64,000 nt of DNA from Pannonibacter indicus (GTDB lineage Bacteria; Pseudomonadota; Alphaproteobacteria; Rhizobiales; Stappiaceae): NCBI RefSeq assembly GCF_001418225.1, contig NZ_LIPT01000003.1, positions 434,001 to 498,000 of the forward strand, in the 5' to 3' direction. Positions 7,736-16,385 of this stretch are shown here, piece by piece. Position 1 is the first letter of the stretch. The number at the start of each line of letters is the position of its first letter. Under the pieces are notes generated by a model, which was not told the origin of the DNA, did no database searches, and was given only the letters and a program-made list of their open reading frames with translations. Made by a program: the position numbers and the translations under genes.

Positions 7736-8869
7736 ATGCGGGCCGCGTTGAATGATCACCTCGCTGAAGTGCCGGAGCCCATGGCTGCCCGCCTGGTGCG
7801 CCCGATGCGCCGGGATGATCTGCCGGTGGTCGCAGGGCTCTTTGGCCGCGTGTTCCGGCCTTCCGGGGTCAGGGATGCGGCCGCGCTCGAAGCCTATCTC
7901 GGCGAATTGCTGTTCGGCAGCCCCTCCTACAGCGAGGCATCCGGCAGCCTCGTGCATGACCATCCCTGTTCCGGCATCAAGGCGGCGGTGCTTGCCATTC
8001 CCATGGCTTTCAGTGTTGAGGGGCGGCCTGTCACGGCGCGGCTTTTGTGCTCCTTCATGTCGGAAGGGCGGGAGGGGCAGTCGGGCGCGGCGCGGATTGC
8101 GCGCTGCTTGAGGGCCAGCACACAGGATCTCCTTCTGTCCGACAGTGCCTCGCCGCTCAGCGCCAGCCACTGGATCGCCGGTGGCGGTCAGGTGCTGACG
8201 ACGCAGAGCCTGGCATGGCGGCGGGTGATGCGGCCCGCCTCTGCAGCCCGGTTGATTGCGGGTCAGAGCCTGCCGCGTCTGCGTCCCCTGCTGGGGGTGC
8301 TGCCTTGTGGTGCGGTTGATGCTCTTGCCCGGCGGCTGAAACCTGCACTTATCCCGGAAGAGCGGACCGGGCTCGGTGTGGAAGAAACGGATGCTGCCGC
8401 TTTCCTGCAGGCCGCAAGACCGCTGCTTGCCCGCTTCGCGGTTCATCCCCTGTGGCCGGATGAAGAGTTTGCCTGGCTGACAAGCCTTGCCGCCCGGAAC
8501 CTTGCGCTCGGCACCTTGCGCTTTGCCCTGGCCAAAGATGGCAAGGGCAGCTTTGCGGCTCTGGCCTGGTATTCTGACGGGCGCAAGGCAACAGTCTTGC
8601 ATCTGCTGACAGACGAGGGCAGGGAGCTTGACGCGGTTACGGCCATGCTGGCTGCGTTCGATGCTGAAGGCCTTGTGATGGCCGAAGGCATGGCCCAGCC
8701 ATTTCTGATGCGGGCTCTTCTCTCGCAGCGCTGGCTCACCTTTTCTCCACGCGGCTTTTTTTGCATCGGCAGCCGCTTTTCGAGTGTCGATGACGCCGCG
8801 CGCCGCGGGGATCTTTATGCGGGCGGCTTTGCCTCTGAAAGCTGGAGCCGGCTGTTGACGGATCTTTGA
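7736..8869 (+). CDS. GNAT-like acyltransferase family protein
   Basis: A 377-residue protein with two acyltransferase-like halves. The N-terminal VRPMRRDDLPVVAGLFGRVF resembles the beginning of a GNAT domain, and a second similar region lies after about residue 215. The function is not known; distant relatives occur near polysaccharide genes. The ATG at 7736 is preceded by GGAAGGGAG at good spacing; an ATG at 7721 would place that Shine-Dalgarno sequence inside the gene. It is followed after 92 bp by a methyltransferase gene on the same strand. Confidence 0.6.
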   Translation: MRAALNDHLAEVPEPMAARLVRPMRRDDLPVVAGLFGRVFRPSGVRDAAALEAYLGELLFGSPSYSEASGSLVHDHPCSGIKAAVLAIPMAFSVEGRPVTARLLCSFMSEGREGQSGAARIARCLRASTQDLLLSDSASPLSASHWIAGGGQVLTTQSLAWRRVMRPASAARLIAGQSLPRLRPLLGVLPCGAVDALARRLKPALIPEERTGLGVEETDAAAFLQAARPLLARFAVHPLWPDEEFAWLTSLAARNLALGTLRFALAKDGKGSFAALAWYSDGRKATVLHLLTDEGRELDAVTAMLAAFDAEGLVMAEGMAQPFLMRALLSQRWLTFSPRGFFCIGSRFSSVDDAARRGDLYAGGFASESWSRLLTDL

Positions 8870-8961
8870 TCCGCTCCCCAGCGCGGTGATTGCGCCTGTC
8901 CTTTTCGGGCGGAGAGCGGTAAGACGCGATCGGAAATACCGAACGCAGGAAAGGGCTGACC

Positions 8962-9807
8962 ATGGCCGAAGAAGAAGAGACTGCATCCTTCGACGAGGAA
9001 GCGCTGGCCGGGGTCTATAACCGGGGCCTCGAGCTCGAAAAGGCCGGGGATCTGGATGGTGCGGAAGCCGCCTACCGGGAAGCCCTGACCATCGATCCGG
9101 CGGACCATTGCGGCGCCAGCGTGCGCCTGGCCGCCATGGGCCGGGACACGGCGCCCGATGCCATGCCGGAAGCCTATGTGGCGACGCTGTTCGATCAGCA
9201 TGCAGATGTGTTCGAGGCCATTCTCGTCGATCAGCTCGGCTACTGCGTGCCGCTCCTGCTGCGCGAGCAGCTGCGCATCCACGCGCCGGGGCCCTACAAC
9301 ACCGGGCTGGATCTGGGTTGCGGCACGGGGCTCACCGGTGAGGCGCTGGGCGATATCTGCAAGGCGATGACCGGAGTCGATCTGTCCGAAAAGATTGTCG
9401 AGATCGCCTTCGACCGGGAGGTCTATACCGACCTTTACGTCGGCGAGGCGGTCGCCTTTCTGGAGGAGTTCGAGGATGACGGCGGCCAGCGCCCGGTCTA
9501 TGACCTGATCGCGGCAACGGACGTCTTTCCCTATCTCGGCAAGATCGAGCGGATCGTGGCAGCGGCCGCAGACCGGCTGAACCCGGGCGGCGTTTTCGGC
9601 TTCTCGACCGAGACCCTGCCGGACGAAGCGCTGGGCGGGAAGGACTATCTCGTCGGTCCGAAGCGGCGCTATGCCCATTCCCAGGGATATCTGACCCGTG
9701 TGCTCGAAGCGCACGGCTTCACCATTCTGGCCATGGACCCGATCACCGTGCGCCTGGAGGAAGGCGAGCCGGTGCCTGGTCATCTGGTGCTTGCCCGCCG
9801 GGGATAA
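8962..9807 (+). CDS. TPR-containing class I SAM methyltransferase
   Basis: A 281-residue protein. Residues about 12-50 (VYNRGLELEKAGDLDGAEAAYREALTIDP) form one tetratricopeptide unit. The rest is a class I methyltransferase with motif I LDLGCGTGLTGEAL around residue 115. This arrangement matches the 'predicted TPR-repeat methyltransferase' family (COG4976). The substrate is unknown. The gene ends just before a strong bidirectional hairpin. Confidence 0.82.
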   Translation: MAEEEETASFDEEALAGVYNRGLELEKAGDLDGAEAAYREALTIDPADHCGASVRLAAMGRDTAPDAMPEAYVATLFDQHADVFEAILVDQLGYCVPLLLREQLRIHAPGPYNTGLDLGCGTGLTGEALGDICKAMTGVDLSEKIVEIAFDREVYTDLYVGEAVAFLEEFEDDGGQRPVYDLIAATDVFPYLGKIERIVAAAADRLNPGGVFGFSTETLPDEALGGKDYLVGPKRRYAHSQGYLTRVLEAHGFTILAMDPITVRLEEGEPVPGHLVLARRG

Positions 9808-9811
9808 GACC

Positions 9812-9846
9812 GGCGTGGTGCCAGCCTTGAAGGCAGGCACCACGCC
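9812..9846. terminator. Bidirectional terminator hairpin
   Basis: GGCGTGGTGCC (9812-9822) and GGCACCACGCC (9836-9846) are perfect 11-bp arms with a 13-nt loop. The hairpin lies between two convergent genes. Confidence 0.75.
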
Positions 9847-9861
9847 TCGGGCATCGACCCG

Positions 9862-10767
9862 TCAGCCAAGATGCTCTTTGAAGAAGGCGATGGTGCGCTC
9901 TTCGGCAAGCTTTGCGGCGGCCTCGTCGTAGCGCGGCGTGGTGTCGTTGTGGAAGCCGTGGTTCACGCCGGGATAGATATAGGCCGTGTAGGTCTTGCCA
10001 TTGGCCTTCAGCGCTTCCTCGTAAGCGGGCCAGCCCGCGTTGATGCGCTCATCCAGCTCCGCATATTGCAGCAGCAGCGGTGCCTGAATGGCCGGAACGC
10101 CGTCCAGCGGCGCCTGACGGCCGTAGAAGGGCACGCCCGCCGCAAGCTCCGGATAGGCAACGGCAATGGCATTGACCACGCCGCCGCCATAGCAGAAGCC
10201 GACCGCGCCCACCTTGCCGGTGCCGTCCTCGCGGGCCAGCAGATGCTCGAAACCGGCGAAGAAGTCATTCATCAGCTTTTCCGGATCAACCGTCTGCTGC
10301 AGCTCGCGGCCCTTGTCGTCATTGCCTGGATAGCCGCCAACGGAGGTGAGACCATCCGGCGCCAGTGCCATGAAACCGGCCTTGGCAAGCCGCCGCGCCA
10401 CATCCTCGATATAGGGGTTGAGACCCCGGTTCTCGTGGATCACCAGCACGGCCGGCAGCTTTGCGGCGGCTCCGGCGGGCTTCACCAGATAGCCATTCAC
10501 CTCGCCATTGCCGTTGGGGGAGGCATAGCTGGTGCGTTCCACCACGATCCCGGCATCATCAGGCGCCACCTGCTGGGCGAGGGCGTAGTTGGGGGCCAGC
10601 TGATCCAGCAGCATGGCGGCCGTAACGCCCGCGACCGTAAACTTGGCCGCCTTTTCGAGGAAGTCACGCTTGGTGATCTTGCCGTGGGCATAGAAGTCGT
10701 AAAGGTCGAGCAGTTCCTGAGGGAAATCCCGCGCCGTCTTGCGCTGCATGGGCGTCATGTCATTCAT
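9862..10767 (-). CDS. Dienelactone hydrolase family protein
   Basis: A 301-residue alpha/beta hydrolase. GFCYGGG carries the nucleophilic cysteine of the dienelactone hydrolase family, and PGVNHGFHN near the C-terminus carries the catalytic histidine. About 50 residues precede the domain, including [23 protein letters not shown], which looks like a Tat-like or lipid-anchoring N-terminal segment. The KR pair is not a canonical twin arginine, so export is uncertain. The layout resembles YghX-type enzymes. The ATG at 10767 has AAGGAG seven bases upstream; a longer frame to 10812 lacks such a site. The substrate is unknown. Confidence 0.87.
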   Translation of the reverse strand: MNDMTPMQRKTARDFPQELLDLYDFYAHGKITKRDFLEKAAKFTVAGVTAAMLLDQLAPNYALAQQVAPDDAGIVVERTSYASPNGNGEVNGYLVKPAGAAAKLPAVLVIHENRGLNPYIEDVARRLAKAGFMALAPDGLTSVGGYPGNDDKGRELQQTVDPEKLMNDFFAGFEHLLAREDGTGKVGAVGFCYGGGVVNAIAVAYPELAAGVPFYGRQAPLDGVPAIQAPLLLQYAELDERINAGWPAYEEALKANGKTYTAYIYPGVNHGFHNDTTPRYDEAAAKLAEERTIAFFKEHLG

Positions 10768-10938
10768 CGTGTGCTCCTTGCCGGATGATGGCCCGCTCCC
10801 GGGCAGTGTCATTCGCCAGCTGGTACACTAATGCACGCCGGTGCAAGTTCGAGGACTGTTGCAGCCCTGCACGGAAACGTGAACGCCCGTGATCAAACGC
10901 CGCGGCTGGATGCAAGCCGCTGCGGCGCTGTTTTTCAG

Positions 10939-12177
10939 TTACGCCCGCTCCAGCGCCGCCACCACTTCCACATGCGGAGAGTAGAGGAACTGATCCACCG
11001 GCGTCACGCGGGTGACCTTGAAGCCGCCGTCGGTCAGGATGCGCAGATCGCGGGCGAGTGTGGCCGGATTGCAGGAGACGGCAGCAATGCGCTTCACCTT
11101 GGAAAGGGCCAGCTGCCCGGCCTGTGCCTGCGCGCCCGTGCGCGGCGGATCAAAGGTGACGGCATCAAAGCCTGCAAGCTCTGCTGCCATCAGCGGGCGG
11201 CGGAAGAGGTCGCGCCGCTCGAAGGTGATCTGCCTGAGGCCGGCGGGCTGGCGCGACGCCCGGTCCAGTGCGGCAACGGCTGCCGCTTCTCCCTCCACCG
11301 CATGCACGGACATGGTTTCGGCCATGCGGAAGGTGAAGGTGCCGATGCCCGCGAAAAGGTCAGCCGCCTTCTTCGACTTGCCAAGGGCAGCCAGAACCAG
11401 AGTCACCAGATGAGCTTCGGCCTCGGCAGTCGCCTGCGTGAACCCGCCCGGCGCCGGAATGGCTGCCACCTTGCCCATCGGCAGGGCCGGGGCACGTGCT
11501 TCCAGAATGATCTCGCCATCGACGGAAAGGCGCGCAAGACCGAGATCCGCCGTCAAGCCGGAGAGCTGCACGAGCTTCTTCTCGAAGCCGGGCGCCACAT
11601 TGGCCAGCGCCACATCAAGTCCCGCCTGTGTTGCCAGAACGGTAAGCCGCAGCTCGCCCTTGCGCGGCATCAGCAGTTCGGCAAGGCGTTTGAGGCCTGG
11701 CACGGCAGCCACGATCTTCGGATCAAGAACGGGGCATTCGGTGATGTCCACCAGCCGGTTGCTGGCGCGCTCGTGATAGCCGAGCAGCAGCTTGTGCCCG
11801 GCGCGCACGGCTGTCAGCACCGCGCGGCGGCGGGAGCCCGGCGCACTGGGGATGACGTCATCCACCGGCACCTCGATGCCCCGGTCTGCTAGCGCGCGCA
11901 CCACCTGATCCCGCTTGAAGGCGAGGTATTCGGGTTCGGTCATGTGCTGCAGCGAGCAGCCGCCGCAGGCCTCGAAATGGCGGCAGGTGGGCTCCACGCG
12001 AGCTGGGCTGCGGGTGAGGATTTCGAGGATGGTGGCCCGGTCCCCTTGCGCCTTCACGCGCAGCACGTCGCCCGGCAGTCCGCCGGGAACGAAAAGAGGG
12101 CCTCTCGGGCCATAAGCCAGCCCGTCGCCCAGGTGGCCGAGGGCGGTGATGGTGATGTCGATTGTCGCGTCCGTCAT
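10939..12177 (-). CDS. TrmA/RlmD-type RNA (uracil-5-)-methyltransferase with Fe-S cluster
   Basis: A 412-residue protein of the TrmA/RumA family. An N-terminal TRAM-like part (about residues 1-55) is followed by the Fe-S cysteines in CRHFEACGGC and a further Cys in ECPVLD. The catalytic cysteine lies in SCNPATLARD near the C-terminus, and the SAM-binding region includes ADLFAGIGTF and FDPPRTG. Enzymes of this group methylate C5 of uridine in rRNA or tRNA. ATG 12177 was chosen because translation beyond it is not conserved-looking. It lies downstream of tlyA on the same strand with a dispersed repeat between them. Confidence 0.9.
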   Translation of the reverse strand: MTDATIDITITALGHLGDGLAYGPRGPLFVPGGLPGDVLRVKAQGDRATILEILTRSPARVEPTCRHFEACGGCSLQHMTEPEYLAFKRDQVVRALADRGIEVPVDDVIPSAPGSRRRAVLTAVRAGHKLLLGYHERASNRLVDITECPVLDPKIVAAVPGLKRLAELLMPRKGELRLTVLATQAGLDVALANVAPGFEKKLVQLSGLTADLGLARLSVDGEIILEARAPALPMGKVAAIPAPGGFTQATAEAEAHLVTLVLAALGKSKKAADLFAGIGTFTFRMAETMSVHAVEGEAAAVAALDRASRQPAGLRQITFERRDLFRRPLMAAELAGFDAVTFDPPRTGAQAQAGQLALSKVKRIAAVSCNPATLARDLRILTDGGFKVTRVTPVDQFLYSPHVEVVAALERA

Positions 12178-12253
12178 CGCCGTGCGATACCCCGCCCCGC
12201 CCTCAACCGCAAGCGCGGAATTGCGGGGTTTATGCAATAGGCTCGCCTTCCTT

Positions 12254-12302
12254 ATGCCAATGCTTCGAGATGCTGCCGCATCACGCCTTGAAATTGCTCA
12301 GC
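12254..12302 (-). repeat. Dispersed intergenic repeat, copy A
   Basis: Read on the minus strand it carries TGAGCAATTTCAAGGCGTGA, then the small hairpin GATGC...GCATC. It is one of five copies (others at 27819, 31496, 32508 and 52576). The TGA at its start is the stop codon of tlyA. Confidence 0.8.
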
Positions 12303-13041
12303 CGTTCTTGCGGCCGTAGAGCAGGAACTCGCGGTTGCCGTCGCCGCCGGTGACGGGGGAGGGGATGAGGCCGTGAGACTTCCAGCCGGGCAGGGCATTG
12401 AGCCAGAGGCGCAGGTCTTCGGCGCAAGGCTCCACCAGATCCGGCTGCACCAGACCGCCCTTGCTGATGCCCTGACGGCCTACCTCGAACTGCGGTTTGA
12501 CCAGAAGAATGGCTTCGGCGCCGGGGGCTGCAAGCTCCAGCGCCGGAGGCAGGGCGAGTTTCAGGGAAATGAAGCTGACGTCAGAGACGATCAGCTGCGG
12601 CGCCTCGCCCTCAAGGTCTGCCAGCGTCAGGTCGCGGGCGTTGAGCCCGTCGCGGCGGTTGACCTTCGCATTGGAGGCGATGCGCTCGTGCAACTGGCCG
12701 TGGCCCACATCGATGGCATGGACACGGGCCGCACCGCGCTCCAGCAGCACCTGCGTGAAGCCGCCGGTGGAGGCGCCGACATCCAGACAGGTCTTGCCGG
12801 CTGGGTCAACGGGAAATGCCTCCAGCGCTGCCAGCAGCTTCAGCGCGGCGCGGGAGACGTAGTTCTGTGCCGGATCGGTCAGCGTGATCTTCTGGGCAGG
12901 GGAAACCAGCTGTCCTGGCTTGGTGATGACCACGTCATCGACACTGACCGTGCCGCGCAGAATGGCATCGCGGGCACGGGCGCGGCTGGGGGCAAGGCCG
13001 AGGTCGGCAAGGCACTGGTCAAGGCGCTGGCGGCTGGACAT
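12298..13041 (-). CDS. tlyA: TlyA family rRNA ribose methyltransferase
   Basis: A 247-residue protein with an N-terminal S4 RNA-binding domain (RLDQCLADLGLAPSRARARDAILRG, residues 5-29) and an FtsJ-like SAM domain with CLDVGASTGGFTQVLLERGA around residue 80. Family members add 2'-O-methyl groups to rRNA cytidines; some are annotated as hemolysins. The stop codon lies inside the dispersed repeat, so the last residues may have been set by repeat insertion. tlyA commonly lies close to dxs and xseB in alphaproteobacteria; here those genes are further on, at 16-20 kb. Confidence 0.9.
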   Translation of the reverse strand: MSSRQRLDQCLADLGLAPSRARARDAILRGTVSVDDVVITKPGQLVSPAQKITLTDPAQNYVSRAALKLLAALEAFPVDPAGKTCLDVGASTGGFTQVLLERGAARVHAIDVGHGQLHERIASNAKVNRRDGLNARDLTLADLEGEAPQLIVSDVSFISLKLALPPALELAAPGAEAILLVKPQFEVGRQGISKGGLVQPDLVEPCAEDLRLWLNALPGWKSHGLIPSPVTGGDGNREFLLYGRKNG

Positions 13042-13074
13042 GCGGGCGGGGTTCCGGAGAGGTGATGCCGGTGT

Positions 13075-13212
13075 TCAGAGGCAGCCGGCGAGGCCAGCAA
13101 CCAGAACATCGAAATAGAGCTGTTCGCCATAGCGCAGCCAGCCGAAACCGGCCAGCGCAATCAACGCTCCGCCCGTCAGCCCGCCTGCCGCAATCCAGCG
13201 CACCGGTACCAC
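13075..13212 (-). CDS. Small membrane protein (45 residues) between tlyA and SCO1
   Basis: A short frame on the minus strand begins GTG GTA CCG and gives a 45-residue protein with one hydrophobic stretch (WIAAGGLTGGALIALAGFGW, residues 6-25) followed by LRYGEQLYFDVLVAGLAGCL. GGAG lies eight bases before the GTG; a TTG two codons earlier is an alternative. Its place directly downstream of the SCO1 gene suggests a membrane partner in cytochrome oxidase assembly, but this is only inferred. It is too short for common ORF cut-offs and easily missed. Confidence 0.65.
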   Translation of the reverse strand: MVPVRWIAAGGLTGGALIALAGFGWLRYGEQLYFDVLVAGLAGCL

Positions 13213-13267
13213 GTCCAAGTCTCCCGTTGTCCTGGCCCTCTTGGCCTGCCTTGGCGGTGTCCTGCCG

Positions 13268-13885
13268 TCAGGCGCCGTTGCGGGCGATCAGGTTCTTCAG
13301 CTTCTGCAGGGCAGTTGCCTGATCTTCCTCATAGGCGATGGTGCCGACGAAGCGGTTGCTGCCATCCATGAGGTAGATCATCGCCGAATGATCCATCGTA
13401 TAGCCGCCGCCGTCCAGCGGAACTTTCTTGGCATAGACGCGGTACGCCTTGATCACCTCGTCGATCTGCTCGCGCGAGCCGGTCAGCGGCGTGATGCGCG
13501 GGTCGAAGGCCGCCACATAGTCGCCGATCACCTGCGGGGTGTCGCGCTCCGGATCAACCGACACGAAGGCATAGTTCATCTTGTCCGCATCCGGCCCGAG
13601 CTGCTCTATCCAGCCCTGCAGGTCCGACAGGGTGGTGGGGCAGACATCCGGACAGAAGGTGAAGCCGAAGAAGATGGCCAGCGGCTTGCCGGCAAAATCC
13701 TTGTCGGTCACCGTGGTGCCGTCGCCGCGCACGAGCGTGAAGGGGCCGCCGATGCTGGCAACGGAGGCAACCTGCGCCCCGCCGCCGCCGGTCTGCATCT
13801 GCGAGACGGTGACATATCCTGCACCAATGGCGAGGGCGGCAACTGCCGCCCAAGCGCCGTAGCGGATGAATTTCAGAGAAGACAT
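13268..13885 (-). CDS. SCO1/SenC family copper chaperone
   Basis: A 205-residue protein with an N-terminal membrane anchor (AWAAVAALAIGAGYVTV) and a thioredoxin-fold domain. The copper ligands are visible: CPDVC at about residues 78-82 and the later His in MDHSAMIYL. SCO proteins deliver copper to the CuA site of cytochrome c oxidase or act as thiol reductases. It lies 8 bp after the PCuAC gene on the same strand, and the two usually work together. The small membrane protein follows. Confidence 0.93.
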   Translation of the reverse strand: MSSLKFIRYGAWAAVAALAIGAGYVTVSQMQTGGGGAQVASVASIGGPFTLVRGDGTTVTDKDFAGKPLAIFFGFTFCPDVCPTTLSDLQGWIEQLGPDADKMNYAFVSVDPERDTPQVIGDYVAAFDPRITPLTGSREQIDEVIKAYRVYAKKVPLDGGGYTMDHSAMIYLMDGSNRFVGTIAYEEDQATALQKLKNLIARNGA

Positions 13886-13893
13886 GTTCCCTC

Positions 13894-14394
13894 TCAGTGG
13901 CTGTGGGCTGCCCCGTTGTGGCTGCCGTGGTCATTGCCCTTGGCGCCCATCTTTTCGACTTTCAGCGTCACGTCGATGGGGCCTGCCTTTTCAAAGGTCA
14001 GGGTCAGCGGGATGCTTTCGCCTTCGGTGAAGGGCTGCTTCAGCTCCATGAGCATGATGTGCAGGCCGCCCGGCTTCAGCTCGGTGTCCTGACCGGCCGG
14101 CAGCGCGATGCCGCCTTCGACTTCCCGCATCTTCATGATGCCGTCGACAACCGCCATTTCATGCAGCTCGACGCGGCCTGCAGCCGGGGACGTTGCGGAA
14201 ATCAGCTTGTCATCGGCTCCACCGCCATTGTGCACCGTGAGGAAGCCGCCGGCTGCCGGAGCATTCGGCGGTGTGGCACGGGTCCAGGGGTGGTTGATGA
14301 CGAGATCGCCGAGCTTGTACTCATGCGCCATGGCGGAGGAGGCAAACAGGGCAAGGGCAGCGGCAGCGCCGGCAAGGGTCTTCAGAATGCTCAT
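13894..14394 (-). CDS. PCuAC family periplasmic copper chaperone
   Basis: A 166-residue protein with a signal peptide (residues 1-23, ending ASSAMA) and the PCuAC domain. The copper-binding pattern H(M)x10MxxxHxM is recognisable as VELHEMAVVDGIMKMREV followed by LKPGGLHIMLMEL. A C-terminal histidine-rich tail (GNDHGSHNGAAHSH) may add a metal site. It hands Cu(I) to cytochrome oxidase together with SCO1, encoded just downstream. The ATG at 14394 gives the shortest protein with an intact signal peptide. Confidence 0.93.
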   Translation of the reverse strand: MSILKTLAGAAAALALFASSAMAHEYKLGDLVINHPWTRATPPNAPAAGGFLTVHNGGGADDKLISATSPAAGRVELHEMAVVDGIMKMREVEGGIALPAGQDTELKPGGLHIMLMELKQPFTEGESIPLTLTFEKAGPIDVTLKVEKMGAKGNDHGSHNGAAHSH

Positions 14395-14466
14395 GTGTCT
14401 TCCAGTCATGTAGGGCGGCAGCATCAGGCATGCCGCAGATCATCAGGGGTGAATGCGTGCGGGATG

Positions 14467-14886
14467 TCAGATCGCAGGCGGTGCCCTGATGGCCTTGCCG
14501 GTCAGCAAGGCTTCTGTGACGGGAAGAGACTGGTTTTGCAGCAGCGGCAGGACCGCCGCTTCCGGAATGCGCAGGCTTGAATCGCTCAAGGGCGCGGCAA
14601 ACAGCGGGCCGGTGATGGCAATGTGACAGCCCGTGGCACAAACGCAGGCTGCCGGATCGTGCGGTGCCCTGGGTGCTTCAGCAGGTGTATCGCCGGGCAG
14701 GGTGGCTTCGACACTCTGGCTCATGCCGAGACAGATGCTGCCGAAGTCCACCTCCCCGGCCAGCGCCGCCGCATGGGCAGGCGAAGCCAGCAGGAAGAGC
14801 CTGAAGACAAGGGCAATCACCGCCATCAGTGCGAATGGCGTGCGTTCCGTGCGCAGGATTGCAAACAGGCTCGAAGGCGTCTTCAT
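14467..14886 (-). CDS. DUF2946-like exported cysteine protein
   Basis: A 139-residue protein with a long N-terminal hydrophobic segment (ALMAVIALVFRLFLLASPAHA) and a conserved Cys region CVCATGCHIA. It ends in RAPP-I, a pattern often seen in DUF2946 proteins linked to copper transport. The assignment rests on the layout and on the SCO1/PCuAC neighbours, so it is tentative. It is the first gene of the putative copper cluster, with the MFS gene located upstream on the same strand's far side. Confidence 0.6.
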   Translation of the reverse strand: MKTPSSLFAILRTERTPFALMAVIALVFRLFLLASPAHAAALAGEVDFGSICLGMSQSVEATLPGDTPAEAPRAPHDPAACVCATGCHIAITGPLFAAPLSDSSLRIPEAAVLPLLQNQSLPVTEALLTGKAIRAPPAI

Positions 14887-14946
14887 GGGCGCACTATGAC
14901 TATTTCCTGTGCAGTGTGCGAGCGCAAATTTGCCGCACCTTGCCCC

Positions 14947-16308
14947 TCACGCGGTGCCATCCGTCTTTTCCGTGTCCTGTCCGGCGCCGGGGACATTTTC
15001 CTCCGTGACACCGGGCTCGGCCGGATCGAAGGCCTGTGTGTCATAGGCCGGGAATTCTTCCGGCGGAATGACGAGCGGGTCAGCCGTGTCCAGCGGATCA
15101 GGGGCGATGACCGAGCCGACCTGCGCGGTCGCGGCATATTCGAAGCCGGTCTTGTCGGCGCGCGAGGGGGTTTTGCGGGCCAGCAGACGGCCGGAGACGA
15201 AGAGGATCGTCACCACCTGCACCAGGGCAACCTGCGCATAAAGCCCTTCCGAACCCATGACATACATCATCAGCGAGGCTGACATGGGGCCGAGGATCGA
15301 GCCGATGCCATAGGCGAGCAGCAGGCCGGAAGAGGTCTCCACATATTCCGCCGGATCCGCATGGTCATAGGCATGGGCGACGGCGACGGAATAGGCAGGC
15401 TGCAGGAAGGCACCGACGCTCATGGTCATCAAGGTGGCGATGAGGGGGCTTGATGGTTCGAACACGACGATGAGGCAGGCCATCGTCAGGGTGGCGAGGG
15501 CGAGGCCGACGAGCACGATACGCCGGTCGATGCGGTCCGAAAGGCGGCCAAAGGGCCACTGGGCAAGCACGCCGCCGCCGATGAAGGCTGCGGCATAGAA
15601 CGCCGCCTGTTCGTTGCTGAGGCCGATCTGCGAGCCATAGAGCGGCGTCAGCGTCCACATGGCGCTGCTGGCGACACCGACAAGGAAACAGCCGACAAGG
15701 GCGGCGGGCGAGGTGATGTAGAGTTTCACCGGGCGGAAGCGCACCAGCGTGATCGGCGCGGGCTGGTTGGCGTTGGTCAGCGACACGGGGATGACTGCGA
15801 GGCTGACCATGACGGAGGCCACGGCAAAGGGCAGAAAGCTGGTGATGCCGGTTGCGGAAATTGACACCTGGCCAACCATCATCGCTGCATAGAGCACGAC
15901 GATGTAGACCGACATGATGGTGCCGCGATTGCGGTTGTCGGCGGCCTCGTTCAGCCAGCTTTCGACGATCATGTAGAAGCCGGCGAGACAGAAGCCCGAG
16001 ACGGCGCGGATGAGGCTCCACGAGATCGGGTCCATCAGCACCGGGTGCAGGATGACGGCAGCCGACATCAGCGAAACCAGCGCCGCGAAGGCCCGGATAT
16101 GACCGGCGCGCATGATCACGTAGGGCGAGCCAAGGCAGCCGAGCACCATGCCGACAAAGTAGAAGGACGACATGAAGCCGATTTCGAGATCGGAAAAGGA
16201 CGCCTGCTGGGCGGCGAGCGGCAGCAGCGTGCCCTGCAGGCCGTGGCCGACAAGCAGCAGCGCCACCGAGGCAAGCAGGGCGGAGATGGAGGCCAGAGCC
16301 TTGATCAT
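14947..16308 (-). CDS. MFS transporter (YcaD-like)
   Basis: A 453-residue integral membrane protein with about 12 hydrophobic segments. Visible parts include QGTLLPLAAQQASFSDLEIGF in the first loop, ESWLNEAADNRNRGTIMSVY in the middle (characteristic of the YcaD branch), and FGRLSDRIDRR, a motif A-like loop between helices. The last 60 residues are a hydrophilic tail rich in D, E and P. The substrate is unknown. It stands alone between the copper cluster and dxs. Confidence 0.85.
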   Translation of the reverse strand: MIKALASISALLASVALLLVGHGLQGTLLPLAAQQASFSDLEIGFMSSFYFVGMVLGCLGSPYVIMRAGHIRAFAALVSLMSAAVILHPVLMDPISWSLIRAVSGFCLAGFYMIVESWLNEAADNRNRGTIMSVYIVVLYAAMMVGQVSISATGITSFLPFAVASVMVSLAVIPVSLTNANQPAPITLVRFRPVKLYITSPAALVGCFLVGVASSAMWTLTPLYGSQIGLSNEQAAFYAAAFIGGGVLAQWPFGRLSDRIDRRIVLVGLALATLTMACLIVVFEPSSPLIATLMTMSVGAFLQPAYSVAVAHAYDHADPAEYVETSSGLLLAYGIGSILGPMSASLMMYVMGSEGLYAQVALVQVVTILFVSGRLLARKTPSRADKTGFEYAATAQVGSVIAPDPLDTADPLVIPPEEFPAYDTQAFDPAEPGVTEENVPGAGQDTEKTDGTA

Positions 16309-16385
16309 GATGTCATCCTCAACGCACGCGCGGCAGCAGTCTACCCGGTGGTTGTGAAAATTTTCGTTCTGCTGTGCCGGTGCAC

